Shown here one piece after another: positions 1-8,842 of a stretch of DNA of 64,000 nucleotides; the first letter of the stretch is position 1, and each line of letters starts with the position of its first letter. Location: positions 66,743-130,742 of the forward strand of contig NZ_SJPM01000010.1 of NCBI RefSeq assembly GCF_007859915.1, in the 5' to 3' direction. This DNA is from Neorhodopirellula pilleata (GTDB taxonomy: Bacteria > Planctomycetota > Planctomycetia > Pirellulales > Pirellulaceae). The notes under the pieces are model-generated. The model had not been told where the DNA came from. It saw only the letters and a list, made by a program, of their open reading frames with translations, and did no database searches. A program made the position numbers and the translations under genes.

Positions 1-127
1 AGCCCAGACTCTTTGGCTTGGACTGCAACGAGTCAACGACCTGTCCCACGCATGGGACGCTTTCGGCCCCGATTCTCGAGAAAAATCAGACAACCAATCC
101 GACCACACTTGTGTGGTACAGTGAGCT

Positions 128-190
128 TACGCAGCGGGTTACGATTGAATCAACAGCCCGCCGGCGGCCGGGCGTAATGAACGCCGCTAG
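128..190. repeat. Partial copy of an intergenic palindromic repeat
   Basis: The stretch TACGATTGAATCAACAGCCC followed by a GC-rich GGCCGGGCGT segment closely matches the end of the larger element at 28656-28813 (TACGATTAAATCAACAGCCC then CGGGCGT). Only this half is visible. The rest of positions 1-306 shows no convincing gene; a 70-codon frame at 18-230 has no recognisable features. Confidence 0.5.
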
Positions 191-218
191 AGAACCAACC
201 CCCAACATACACCTTGAC

Positions 219-240
219 GTGCATATTTAAACCTATACAC
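219..240. promoter_or_regulatory. Imperfect dyad upstream of the flavohemoprotein gene
   Basis: GTGCATA at 219-225 and TATACAC at 234-240 form an inverted repeat with one mismatch around an AT-rich centre, about 70 bp before the hmp start. NO-responsive Rrf2-family repressors such as NsrR bind AT-rich dyads containing ATGCAT-like half sites, and hmp is a classic NsrR target. The link to such a regulator is inference from position and shape only. Confidence 0.3.
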
Positions 241-309
241 TGGGGTGCATGAAAAGGGTGGCTGATCAGGAAGGCTTCCCTGAGTTGCTTCTTTCCAGGA
301 AACCGATTG

Positions 310-1551
310 ATGATCAGTGAAAAGACGGTTCGAGTTATCAAAGACATTACCCCCGTGGTTGCCGCCAATGCGGAGACGATCACTCGGCGATTCTACGAGC
401 GGATGTTTGTGGCCAACCCCGAAGTGAAGGCGTTTTTCAATCAATCGCACCAACACACCGGAGGTCAACAAAAGGCGCTAGCCGGCGCGATCTGTGCCTA
501 CTTCACGCACATCGATAACCCCGCCGTCTTGATGCCGGCCGTCGAGTTGATCGCACAGAAGCACTGTTCGCTGGGGATCAAAGCCGAACACTATCCGATC
601 GTCGGTGCCAATTTGCTCGGTGCGATCGGCGACGTGATGGGCGACGCCGCGACTCCCGAGATCGTCGACGCGGTCGGTGAGGCCTATGGGTTCCTGGCTG
701 AAATTTTCATCGCGCGCGAGAACGCGATCTATCAAGAACAAACGGCTGCGCCGGGCGGTTGGAATGGGACGCGAGAATTTATCGTTGCCAAGAAGATCCG
801 TGAAAGTGATTTGGTCACATCGTTTTACTTGAAGCCGGCCGACGAGGGTCCGTTGCCTTCTTTCCAACCAGGTCAATACATCACCGTTCACATCGAACAC
901 CCTCACACGCCTACGTCTCCTCGCAACTACAGCCTTTCGGATCGTCCGAACCAGCCTCACTATCGGATTAGCGTCAAACGCGAAGAGCGACTTTCAGCGG
1001 ACGCCCCAGACGGGTTGATTTCGAACTATCTCCATGATGGGATCGACGAAGGAGATTCGATTCACGTCGGTCCGCCGTGCGGCGAGTTCACGATCGACCC
1101 AGAGGCGGCGGACAAACCGATCGTTTTGATCGCGGGCGGGATCGGAGTGACTCCATTGATGTCGATGGCCAAGTCGCTGGTTCACACCAACCCCACGGTT
1201 CGCATCCACTTCATCCATGCGGTTCGTAACAGCCGTATCCAGGCGTTCGCCGACGAACTTGCCCACTTGGTTGAGGTCGGTCCGAATGTAAAAACGCACG
1301 TGATCTACGACAAACCGTTGCCGGGTGATACTGACGACGGCAAGTGCGATGCGACGGGATTCGTCACAACCGAGTTACTGCGTGATTGGACACCATGGGA
1401 TGAAGCGAGCTTTTACTTCTGCGGCCCTCGAACTTTCATGCAAAACATTGATGCCAGTTTGCGCGAACTTGGCGTGGATGAACACCGCATGCGGTACGAA
1501 TTCTTTGGCCCGAAACAGGATCTCGCGGTGCTCGACGCAGCGACCACCTAG
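310..1551 (+). CDS. hmp: Flavohemoprotein, nitric oxide dioxygenase
   Basis: A cytosolic enzyme predicted to convert NO and O2 to nitrate using NAD(P)H. The N-terminal globin domain (about residues 1-140) has the RFYERMF helix with the B10-type Tyr and the proximal-His motif AQKHCSLGIK. The FAD-binding domain has RNYSLSD and the NAD-binding domain has AGGIGVTPLMSM, with FCGP and YEFFGP near the end. The 413-aa length is normal for Hmp. I chose ATG 310; the reading frame also opens at TTG 307, one codon earlier. The gene stands alone, with a dyad about 70 bp upstream that could serve an NO-sensing repressor. Family assignment is firm. Confidence 0.95.
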   Translation: MISEKTVRVIKDITPVVAANAETITRRFYERMFVANPEVKAFFNQSHQHTGGQQKALAGAICAYFTHIDNPAVLMPAVELIAQKHCSLGIKAEHYPIVGANLLGAIGDVMGDAATPEIVDAVGEAYGFLAEIFIARENAIYQEQTAAPGGWNGTREFIVAKKIRESDLVTSFYLKPADEGPLPSFQPGQYITVHIEHPHTPTSPRNYSLSDRPNQPHYRISVKREERLSADAPDGLISNYLHDGIDEGDSIHVGPPCGEFTIDPEAADKPIVLIAGGIGVTPLMSMAKSLVHTNPTVRIHFIHAVRNSRIQAFADELAHLVEVGPNVKTHVIYDKPLPGDTDDGKCDATGFVTTELLRDWTPWDEASFYFCGPRTFMQNIDASLRELGVDEHRMRYEFFGPKQDLAVLDAATT

Positions 1552-1855
1552 TGGGGGCGTCGGAATCAAGGATTAGGTTTGGGCTGAATGGAAATCCATT
1601 GATTGCTGTTCATTTTGCTTTCGATGGGCGTGCGATTTGGTAGCCGCCTATTAGCAACCAGTCCGCTGGGAAAATGAATATTCGACGTAGCGATCCGTCG
1701 GAGGTTCATCCGGCACGCTGTGTGCCTACGGCAAGGAGTGGCGGATTGAGAGTTGTTTTTTCGAATGATTGATTCGGTTCGCCCGCGAGTTCAAGCAGAA
1801 ATTGCCTGCTTTCACTCGAACGATCCGCCGTACGAATCGCCTTCCGGAGAACAAC

Positions 1856-4800
1856 ATGACTGGCTTCCTGTCTACCACCCTGCTCGAACTGCTTTCACAT
1901 CGATCGAAAGCACAGGGAGCCCGATCACGAAAAAAGCAACCCCAGAAATTTCGCCATACCTCCATACGGCGTTTGCTTGCCGAACCACTCGAGCAACGTC
2001 GAGTGTTGGCTGCGTATCTGGTCACGACAGCCGACGACGTGGTCGCCGAAGATGGGATGCTCAGTTTGCGGGAGGCGATTCAAGCCGCGAACACGAATGC
2101 GATCGTCAATGCGGATACGGTCGCGGGCGACGCCGGTCCTGGGATCATTGACAGCATTACGTTTGCGGGAGGCTTGTCGGCGATCACACTCGGAAGCGAG
2201 TTGACCATTAGTGATTCACTCGCAATTTCGCTGGGGGACGACGCGGCCTCTCAAATCATCAGCGGCGACGATTCCTCGCGAATCTTTTCGATCGTCGAAG
2301 GTGGATCCGGCGTGGCAACCAATGTCTCGATCGAGGGTTTGACGCTCAGTGATGGTTTAGCCGAACGCGGAGGTGCGATCTTCATTTCCTCGGGCCAGTC
2401 ACTCACGCTCGATTCGGTCACCGTAACGGATAGTGTGGCAACCGGCCCCTTGGCGACTGACGGTGGTGGGGCCGTTTTCGTTGATGGCGGCGAACTTACC
2501 ATCACTAACTCGACCATATCGAATAACATCGCCAGTGGAGCCTCCGGCAGCGGAGGTGGAATCTTGAATCTGGGCGGCTCATTGACTGTAGCCGGCACGA
2601 CAATTAGCAACAATGTTGCTAACCGGGCCGGCGGGGGCATCGAAGCGACCGGCGGAAGCTTCACCACGTTGACCGATGTGTCGCTGAGTCAAAACGTTGC
2701 AGGCCCAGATGGATCGGCTATGCCGGGAAATGGCGGTGGATTGCATCTCTCGGGTGATGGGAATGCCGCAATCACCGGTGGCACCGTGTCGGGAAACACT
2801 GCTGCCCTTGAGGGCGGTGGCTTGTGGAATAATCTCGGTACGATGACCGTCGAAGATACTACCCTGATCGATAACGTCGCTTCAGGTGATGCCGCCGACG
2901 ATGGAGGCGGTGCCATTTTCAATAACGGCGGAACGCTGACGGTGACCGATGTCACGATCAGAGGCAACTCAGCGGATGGCCTGCTGGGAAGTGGTGGTGG
3001 AATCTTCAGCACCGACGGAACCGTCACGATCAACTCGAGTCAGATCGGAGGGCCGCTTGCCGCTGATGGCAACACCGCCAATCGAGCCGGTGGCGGTATT
3101 GAAGTCATTGCGGGAACGGTAACATTAAACTTTGGCACTGACGTGTCCAACAATTTTGCGAACATCAACGGCGGTGGACTTCACTCGACGGGCGCAGCTC
3201 AAGTCACTTCAAACTTCGCCATCTTTGGCAGCAATACCGCGGCCAGTGAAGGCGGAGGGCTATGGAACTCGTCAACGGGCGTCATGACGATTAACGGTGG
3301 AGCCTTAACCTCCAACATAGCCAGCGGTGACGATGCCGATAATGGCGGAGGCGGACTTTTCAACGACGGTGGCACGCTTGTCGTAAGCGATGCTACCATC
3401 GCCTTTAATGTTGCCAATGGCCTGAATGGATCCGGCGGCGGCATTCTCAATGATGGTGGGGTGCTCACAATCAGTGGAAACACCACGATCAGCGGCAACA
3501 CGGCCAACCGAGCCGGCGGCGGGATCGAAGTCACCGCAGGTTCGTCGACGACGTTGACTGACGTCACGTTGGATCAGAACGTCGCCGGGCCGGTCGGATC
3601 GGCGGCACCGGGTAACGGGGGCGGACTGCATATCACCGGCGATGGTAGCGTAAGTATCGTCGGCGGAACGGTTTCCGCGAACACCGCCGGAGCCGAAGGG
3701 GGTGGACTGTGGAATAGCGATTCGGGAAGTTTGTCGGTGGATGGGACCTCGGTGAGCGGTAACTCCGCACCGATCGGCGGAGGTATCTTCAACGACAGTG
3801 GAGTCGATGTCACCGCGCGAACGTTCACGACCACCCTGACACCGCTCAACGGTTCCGGAGTGAGCGGGACGGCAAGTGTTACGGTCGACGACTCCGATCC
3901 GGAAAACCCGACGATCACGGTCAATATTAACGCCTCGGGGTTGGTTCCCGATCAACCTCACATTCAACATATCCACGGCCGCGTTGCATCGGATTTGGAC
4001 ACCACCGGATCCATTCCCGGTCCCTTTGTGGGACAAGGCGGCATCGCGATCGATACTCGCACACCTGTAGCCAGTGACGATGCCAACGGCGACGGTTTCA
4101 TCACGGTGGGGGAAGGTGCGGCTGCGTACGGCAACGTGCTACTGAATCTTTCCAGCCCGCGAGCGCCCGTTCCTCAGGAAGGCGATTCACCACTGGATGA
4201 TTTTGACATCAATGACTTTCCCACCGCACCGGGCGGCGTGATTGATTTCACGGAGACCTACACATTTGATTTAAGTGATCCCAACCAGGCACGCCAGTAC
4301 AACAACTTGTTGCCGATGTCGCTGCGTGAGATCGTCTTGCACGGTGTGAACACGAACATCGACGTCGACCAAGATGGTTCACCGGATGGTTACCGGGTGA
4401 CGGGTCCGGCCGCAGCGGGAACGTTGCAAGCGGTCGGCGGATCGTTGACGATCCGTAATGCGATCATCACCGGCAACACCGCGAGCGGCAACGGTGGCGG
4501 CATCGCCAACGAGAGCGGTGATCTTTCGATCACGGACTCGACGATCTCGCAAAACGTCAGCGGAGGCGATGAGCCGGGCGAAGGCGGCGGCGGGATCTTC
4601 AACGACGGGGGAACGGTGACGATCACCGACAGCGACGTGACCGGAAATACCGCGATCGTGGGACTGGGCAACGGCGGTGGGATTCTCAATGCGGACGGAG
4701 GCACGCTCGTGGTGCGTGGGGGTACGATCTCCGATAACGATGCCGCGCGCGCCGGCGGTGGGGTGGAGAACGCGGGCGATGCGACGTTCTTTGAAACCGA

Positions 4801-7477
4801 GTTCGATGGCAACACGACCGGAATCAACGGAGGCGCGTTGCACACATCTGGACCGTGGACGGCGCATTTCATCGACGTATCGATCACAAACAACACCGCC
4901 GATGCCGAAGGCGGTGGTGTTTGGAACAGCGTCACAGGTACAATGACTCTGGTGGGATCGACCATCAACGGCAACACGGCACGCGGCGACGACGCCGACC
5001 AAGGTGGTGGCGGCGTGTTCAACGACGGTGGGCAAGTCACGATTGATTCAACAACGATCAGCGACAACTTTGCCGATGGAACCGCCGGTAGTGGCGGTGG
5101 CATATTGAACCTGGGAGGTGCCTTGACCGTGACCAACACCAGCATCACTGGCAACACCGCCAACCGAGCCGGTGGCGGGATCGAAGTCACCGATGGATCA
5201 TCGACGAGCTTGAGCCTTACGAACCTTAACGACAACGTTGCCGGCCCGGTCGCAACGGCATCTCCTGGTAACGGAGGTGGGTTGCACATTACCGGTAACG
5301 GAACTGTTTCACTTACTGAAACGACTGTTGATGGTAATTTCGCGGCAAACGAGGGCGGAGGACTTTGGAATAGTAGCTCAGGCACGATTGAGGTGATCCG
5401 ATCGACCATTTCGAACAATAGGTCTGGCGATGGCGGTGGCGTTTTCAATGATGGTACGAACGGTGACGTGACAATCATCAATTCAACGATCGCAGGCAAC
5501 TCCGCAATATCCTCAGGTGGTGGGATCGCTAGTGAAGGGTCATCGGTAACGCTGAGAAGCGTCACCATCGCAGACAATACGGCCGCGATCGGTGGCGGGG
5601 TATCATCGATCCTCAGTTCGGTTACGGCTACCAATACGATTATCGCTCGAAACACAGGCGTGACGAACAGCAACGTTGATGGCGAGTTTACCGATGGTGG
5701 CAACAATTTCATCGGATTCGATGCGGGTCTGGGAACGCTCGGCGATAACGGCGGTCCGACGCAAACGATTGCCCTGTTGGCGGGAAGCCCGGCCCTAGAC
5801 GCAGGAGTTTCTGCGGGGTTAGCCACGGACCAACGTGGTGTTTCGCGTCCGCAAGGTACCGGCGTGGATATCGGCGCTTTCGAATCGGACCTTTCCGCCC
5901 CCGTCGCCGCCCTTTCGATTGCAGCCAACAACGCCGACCAAAACGAAGGTGATATGGGGACCACGGCGTTTACCTTCACTGTTACTCGCGGAACCAATGT
6001 TTCCGGAATGACGAGTGTTGATTTTGCCGTTACCGGAACGGGTGCCAACCCGGCAACGGCGTCGGACTTCGTCACCAACGTGTTGCCGTCGGGAACGCTC
6101 AACTTCCTTGCAGGAGAAACCAGCAAGGTCATCACCATCGATGTCGCCGTCAACTCCACCTTTGAGCCCGATGAATCGTTTTTGGTAACGCTAACGAATC
6201 CGAGCGGTGGCGCGACCTTTTCAACCAACACAGCCGTCGGGGTGATCCGGAATGACGACGCGGCACCGACCCCAACACTTTCGATCGCCGCCACTGATGC
6301 GGACAAGGATGAGGGCGATAATGGATCAACCGCATTTACGTTTACCGTTTCGCGGGGTGTTGTAACTTCGGGTACGACAACGGTTGACTTTGCAGTGACC
6401 GGCACAGGAAATAATCCCGCGACCGCGAACGATTTCCTAATCAATTCACTGCCCAGCGGAACGATCACGTTCAACGACGGTGAACTGACGAAGACGATTA
6501 CGATCGATGTCTCCGGCGACAACGTTGTCGAACCAGACGAAAATTTCCGAGTCACCCTTAGCAATGCTAGCGTTCCAGCAACGATATCAAACGCGGCGGC
6601 GGTCGGGACGATCCAAGATGACGACCGGGTCGAACGTCAGACGCGGATTTTTATTCCGAACATTGTGGCTCGGCCGCACATCATCCCCGGCGATAACGTT
6701 CCCACTGCTATCATTTTTCAAGCGGTAGCCGACACGACTGTCACCGTGACATCTGCCTTTGGCAGCTCGGCAGTGAATGGCATACAGATTCTCGACGGCA
6801 ATACCAATCCGATCAGCAACTTTGTCGACGGTGCGAACAGGGCAATGGTCGTTGCGGGTGGGCTCTATGCGGTGATCTTTCCGCCCCAAGGAACCGAAGG
6901 GCTCTACACCATTCGGTCGTCAGCCGGATTCGATGCTTTATCGAATCGCCCTGGAACGAACATTATCCAGCCGACCGATACCAACGGCGACGGCAACACG
7001 ACGGCATTGGATGCGTTGATGGTCATCAACGAGATTAATTCGATCGATCAATCAAGAGCCGCTGGAGAAGGCGAGCCGATCTCGACTGAAATGGAAGCGG
7101 CCTCGTTCTTGGACGTCAACCGTGACGAGAGTATCACTGCATTGGACGCGTTGATCATCATCAACGAGCTCAATCGTCATAATGATTCGACCAATCGGAC
7201 GATAGGTTCGGGTGAACCACTCGTACCGGCGGCGACGGTGAATCCGTCCAATTTGGCCAATTCGCAGAACGACTCGCCGACCGCTGATCGAGTACTCGCC
7301 GAAGCCGAATCGCACTTCTTTGTCGATACGTCCAACGATGAGACAATTGACCAAGTTGCACGGTACGGACCAGAAATCCGCGCGAACGCGATTGATGCTG
7401 CCTTGACTGAAACCGATGAGGAATCCAGCTTAGGCGAAGCCCGCGATCACTTCGCCGATCAGGTGCGGTTAATGTAG
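1856..7477 (+). CDS. Giant secreted beta-helix repeat protein with CHRD, Calx-beta and dockerin-like domains
   Basis: About 1,873 aa. I chose ATG 1856, which has GGAG nine bases upstream, over an upstream TTG at 1769. The N-terminus is basic and then shows EPLEQRRVLA, a motif typical of exported planctomycete giant proteins. The body has many short Gly/Asn/Thr repeats (GGGIFN, GGGLWN, GNTANRAGGGIE) resembling polymorphic outer-membrane or right-handed beta-helix proteins, organised in a super-repeat of about 153 aa. At about 3817-4380 a CHRD-like domain (HIQHIHGR) with a DANGDGFIT calcium-type loop interrupts the repeats. Two Calx-beta repeats follow at 5900-6265 and 6275-6630. Two dockerin-like calcium loops (DTNGDGN, DVNRDES, each followed by TALDAL) lie at 6970-7180. 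Probable role is cell-surface adhesion or matrix; the ligand is unknown. Confidence 0.85.
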   Translation: MTGFLSTTLLELLSHRSKAQGARSRKKQPQKFRHTSIRRLLAEPLEQRRVLAAYLVTTADDVVAEDGMLSLREAIQAANTNAIVNADTVAGDAGPGIIDSITFAGGLSAITLGSELTISDSLAISLGDDAASQIISGDDSSRIFSIVEGGSGVATNVSIEGLTLSDGLAERGGAIFISSGQSLTLDSVTVTDSVATGPLATDGGGAVFVDGGELTITNSTISNNIASGASGSGGGILNLGGSLTVAGTTISNNVANRAGGGIEATGGSFTTLTDVSLSQNVAGPDGSAMPGNGGGLHLSGDGNAAITGGTVSGNTAALEGGGLWNNLGTMTVEDTTLIDNVASGDAADDGGGAIFNNGGTLTVTDVTIRGNSADGLLGSGGGIFSTDGTVTINSSQIGGPLAADGNTANRAGGGIEVIAGTVTLNFGTDVSNNFANINGGGLHSTGAAQVTSNFAIFGSNTAASEGGGLWNSSTGVMTINGGALTSNIASGDDADNGGGGLFNDGGTLVVSDATIAFNVANGLNGSGGGILNDGGVLTISGNTTISGNTANRAGGGIEVTAGSSTTLTDVTLDQNVAGPVGSAAPGNGGGLHITGDGSVSIVGGTVSANTAGAEGGGLWNSDSGSLSVDGTSVSGNSAPIGGGIFNDSGVDVTARTFTTTLTPLNGSGVSGTASVTVDDSDPENPTITVNINASGLVPDQPHIQHIHGRVASDLDTTGSIPGPFVGQGGIAIDTRTPVASDDANGDGFITVGEGAAAYGNVLLNLSSPRAPVPQEGDSPLDDFDINDFPTAPGGVIDFTETYTFDLSDPNQARQYNNLLPMSLREIVLHGVNTNIDVDQDGSPDGYRVTGPAAAGTLQAVGGSLTIRNAIITGNTASGNGGGIANESGDLSITDSTISQNVSGGDEPGEGGGGIFNDGGTVTITDSDVTGNTAIVGLGNGGGILNADGGTLVVRGGTISDNDAARAGGGVENAGDATFFETEFDGNTTGINGGALHTSGPWTAHFIDVSITNNTADAEGGGVWNSVTGTMTLVGSTINGNTARGDDADQGGGGVFNDGGQVTIDSTTISDNFADGTAGSGGGILNLGGALTVTNTSITGNTANRAGGGIEVTDGSSTSLSLTNLNDNVAGPVATASPGNGGGLHITGNGTVSLTETTVDGNFAANEGGGLWNSSSGTIEVIRSTISNNRSGDGGGVFNDGTNGDVTIINSTIAGNSAISSGGGIASEGSSVTLRSVTIADNTAAIGGGVSSILSSVTATNTIIARNTGVTNSNVDGEFTDGGNNFIGFDAGLGTLGDNGGPTQTIALLAGSPALDAGVSAGLATDQRGVSRPQGTGVDIGAFESDLSAPVAALSIAANNADQNEGDMGTTAFTFTVTRGTNVSGMTSVDFAVTGTGANPATASDFVTNVLPSGTLNFLAGETSKVITIDVAVNSTFEPDESFLVTLTNPSGGATFSTNTAVGVIRNDDAAPTPTLSIAATDADKDEGDNGSTAFTFTVSRGVVTSGTTTVDFAVTGTGNNPATANDFLINSLPSGTITFNDGELTKTITIDVSGDNVVEPDENFRVTLSNASVPATISNAAAVGTIQDDDRVERQTRIFIPNIVARPHIIPGDNVPTAIIFQAVADTTVTVTSAFGSSAVNGIQILDGNTNPISNFVDGANRAMVVAGGLYAVIFPPQGTEGLYTIRSSAGFDALSNRPGTNIIQPTDTNGDGNTTALDALMVINEINSIDQSRAAGEGEPISTEMEAASFLDVNRDESITALDALIIINELNRHNDSTNRTIGSGEPLVPAATVNPSNLANSQNDSPTADRVLAEAESHFFVDTSNDETIDQVARYGPEIRANAIDAALTETDEESSLGEARDHFADQVRLM

Positions 7478-7509
7478 ATAAGGCAGGATCTTTCACCGGA
7501 TCCATGACT

Positions 7510-8706
7510 TTAGTTGCCGCCGTTGTCGATTTGGAAACCCTGGAAAGGCACGACGCCGTAGATCCCATTCGTAAAGACTTGGGCGACGAACTGGTCGAAG
7601 AGCAAGATCGGACGTTCGGGAACGATCACGACGTCGCCGTCACGCAACCAGATCTCATCGGCGGGCGTCGGACGCTTTCCGCGAATGGCACCTTGAAGGT
7701 CGAGCATTGTCGATACCAAACGCCAATCTTCGGCTCGGCGGAAGATCACGACTTGACGAAGATTGCCGCCGGCCAAATGACCGCCCGCCGTCGCAATCGC
7801 ACCGATCGCCGTTGTTGGTGCGGTCATTTCGATACGTCCGGGCGTGGCGACTTGGCCGAGAACGTAGACGAAATGGGGCGCTTGTACGGCGAGTATCGGC
7901 TCAATTTCCAAACCCACCACGACCTCGGCGTAACGCAAGTTGACTTCGCGTTTAAGTTGGCTGAGCGTGAATCCTTGAACGTTGACACCGCCAATACCCG
8001 GTAGGCGGATCTGGCCATCGGGCATGACGGTCACGGTCAGCGACTGTGCCGCGAGTCCGCCCAATCCACCAACGGCGGCGCGGATGTCTTCGGCGAGCGT
8101 GTTGGTACGGACGGGCGTCACGTCAATTGACGGATCATCATAGAAGGCTTTGTATTCTCGTTCCAATAACGCTCGTAGCCCCTGCACAGTCAAACCGGCC
8201 GCTTGGACTTGGCCGAGCAGGCGAACGGTGATGCTTCCATCGGGTTGAATTAACAATCCGTTCTCTAGGGAGCCACGATTCAGATCACCGTCGGCGATCG
8301 ACTCGATCGACACTTGATCGCCGGGCATCAACCGGTACTGACCGTTCTCCTGGCGTCGTGTCACCAAGTAAACCACTTGTATTTGATCACCGGGACGGAT
8401 GTGATAGCGGGCAAGGTGTTGCAATCGAGCCGGCCCGGCATAGCCGCCAGGCCCGTAGGCATCGAAGTTCATCGGACGCATGTCCTGCCACCGCGCCTCA
8501 TTTCCGCACGCGGTTGCGCAGTCGACGCCCATCATGCATTTCGGACAACCGTATCCCTGCGGACCAGCCACCATCGTCGTACCGCATCCCTGACACCCAT
8601 GCGCAGTGATCGATTGATGTTCGGCTGGAGTTTGCGCCATCAAGTTATCTGCTAAGAACAGGCAACTTGCGATGAAAATAAGACAATGAACAACGATGCG
8701 TTGCAT
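7510..8706 (-). CDS. Polysaccharide export protein (Wza-like, SLBB type)
   Basis: About 398 aa from ATG 8706, which begins a clear signal peptide (hydrophobic stretch ending LMAQ); the frame extends upstream to 8838 but that part is not signal-like. After the signal there is a Cys cluster with several CxxC pairs (GCQGCG, CPKC) resembling a zinc ribbon. The rest matches Poly_export/SLBB proteins: RPGDQIQV, then QPDGSITVRLLGQV, a second MPDGQIRLPGIGGV block and YVLGQVATPGRIEM. Members form or gate the outer-membrane channel for exopolysaccharide. The TPR-like gene upstream on the same strand may be co-transcribed. No glycosyltransferases lie nearby. The Cys cluster is unusual for Wza proteins. 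Confidence 0.8.
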   Translation of the reverse strand: MQRIVVHCLIFIASCLFLADNLMAQTPAEHQSITAHGCQGCGTTMVAGPQGYGCPKCMMGVDCATACGNEARWQDMRPMNFDAYGPGGYAGPARLQHLARYHIRPGDQIQVVYLVTRRQENGQYRLMPGDQVSIESIADGDLNRGSLENGLLIQPDGSITVRLLGQVQAAGLTVQGLRALLEREYKAFYDDPSIDVTPVRTNTLAEDIRAAVGGLGGLAAQSLTVTVMPDGQIRLPGIGGVNVQGFTLSQLKREVNLRYAEVVVGLEIEPILAVQAPHFVYVLGQVATPGRIEMTAPTTAIGAIATAGGHLAGGNLRQVVIFRRAEDWRLVSTMLDLQGAIRGKRPTPADEIWLRDGDVVIVPERPILLFDQFVAQVFTNGIYGVVPFQGFQIDNGGN

Positions 8707-8842
8707 GAGCGCTTTAGGACAGGGAAGAATCGAACCGACTCGTCTGCACCTCGGGAGGTGCCTGCACTCTTGAAAACATTGGAGTTCACGGACAGTTGTC
8801 GAGTCGAAGAGCATGACGGTGAGGGTGAGAGTTTTCATGAGA

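Noticed and set aside
18..230. A 70-codon frame at the left edge
   Set aside because: It crosses the partial repeat and has no recognisable signal, domain or ribosome binding site.
4390..6564. A 724-codon open frame on the minus strand
   Set aside because: It is the antisense of the Gly/Asn-rich repeat gene and shows only Pro/Ser/Val low complexity with no domain.
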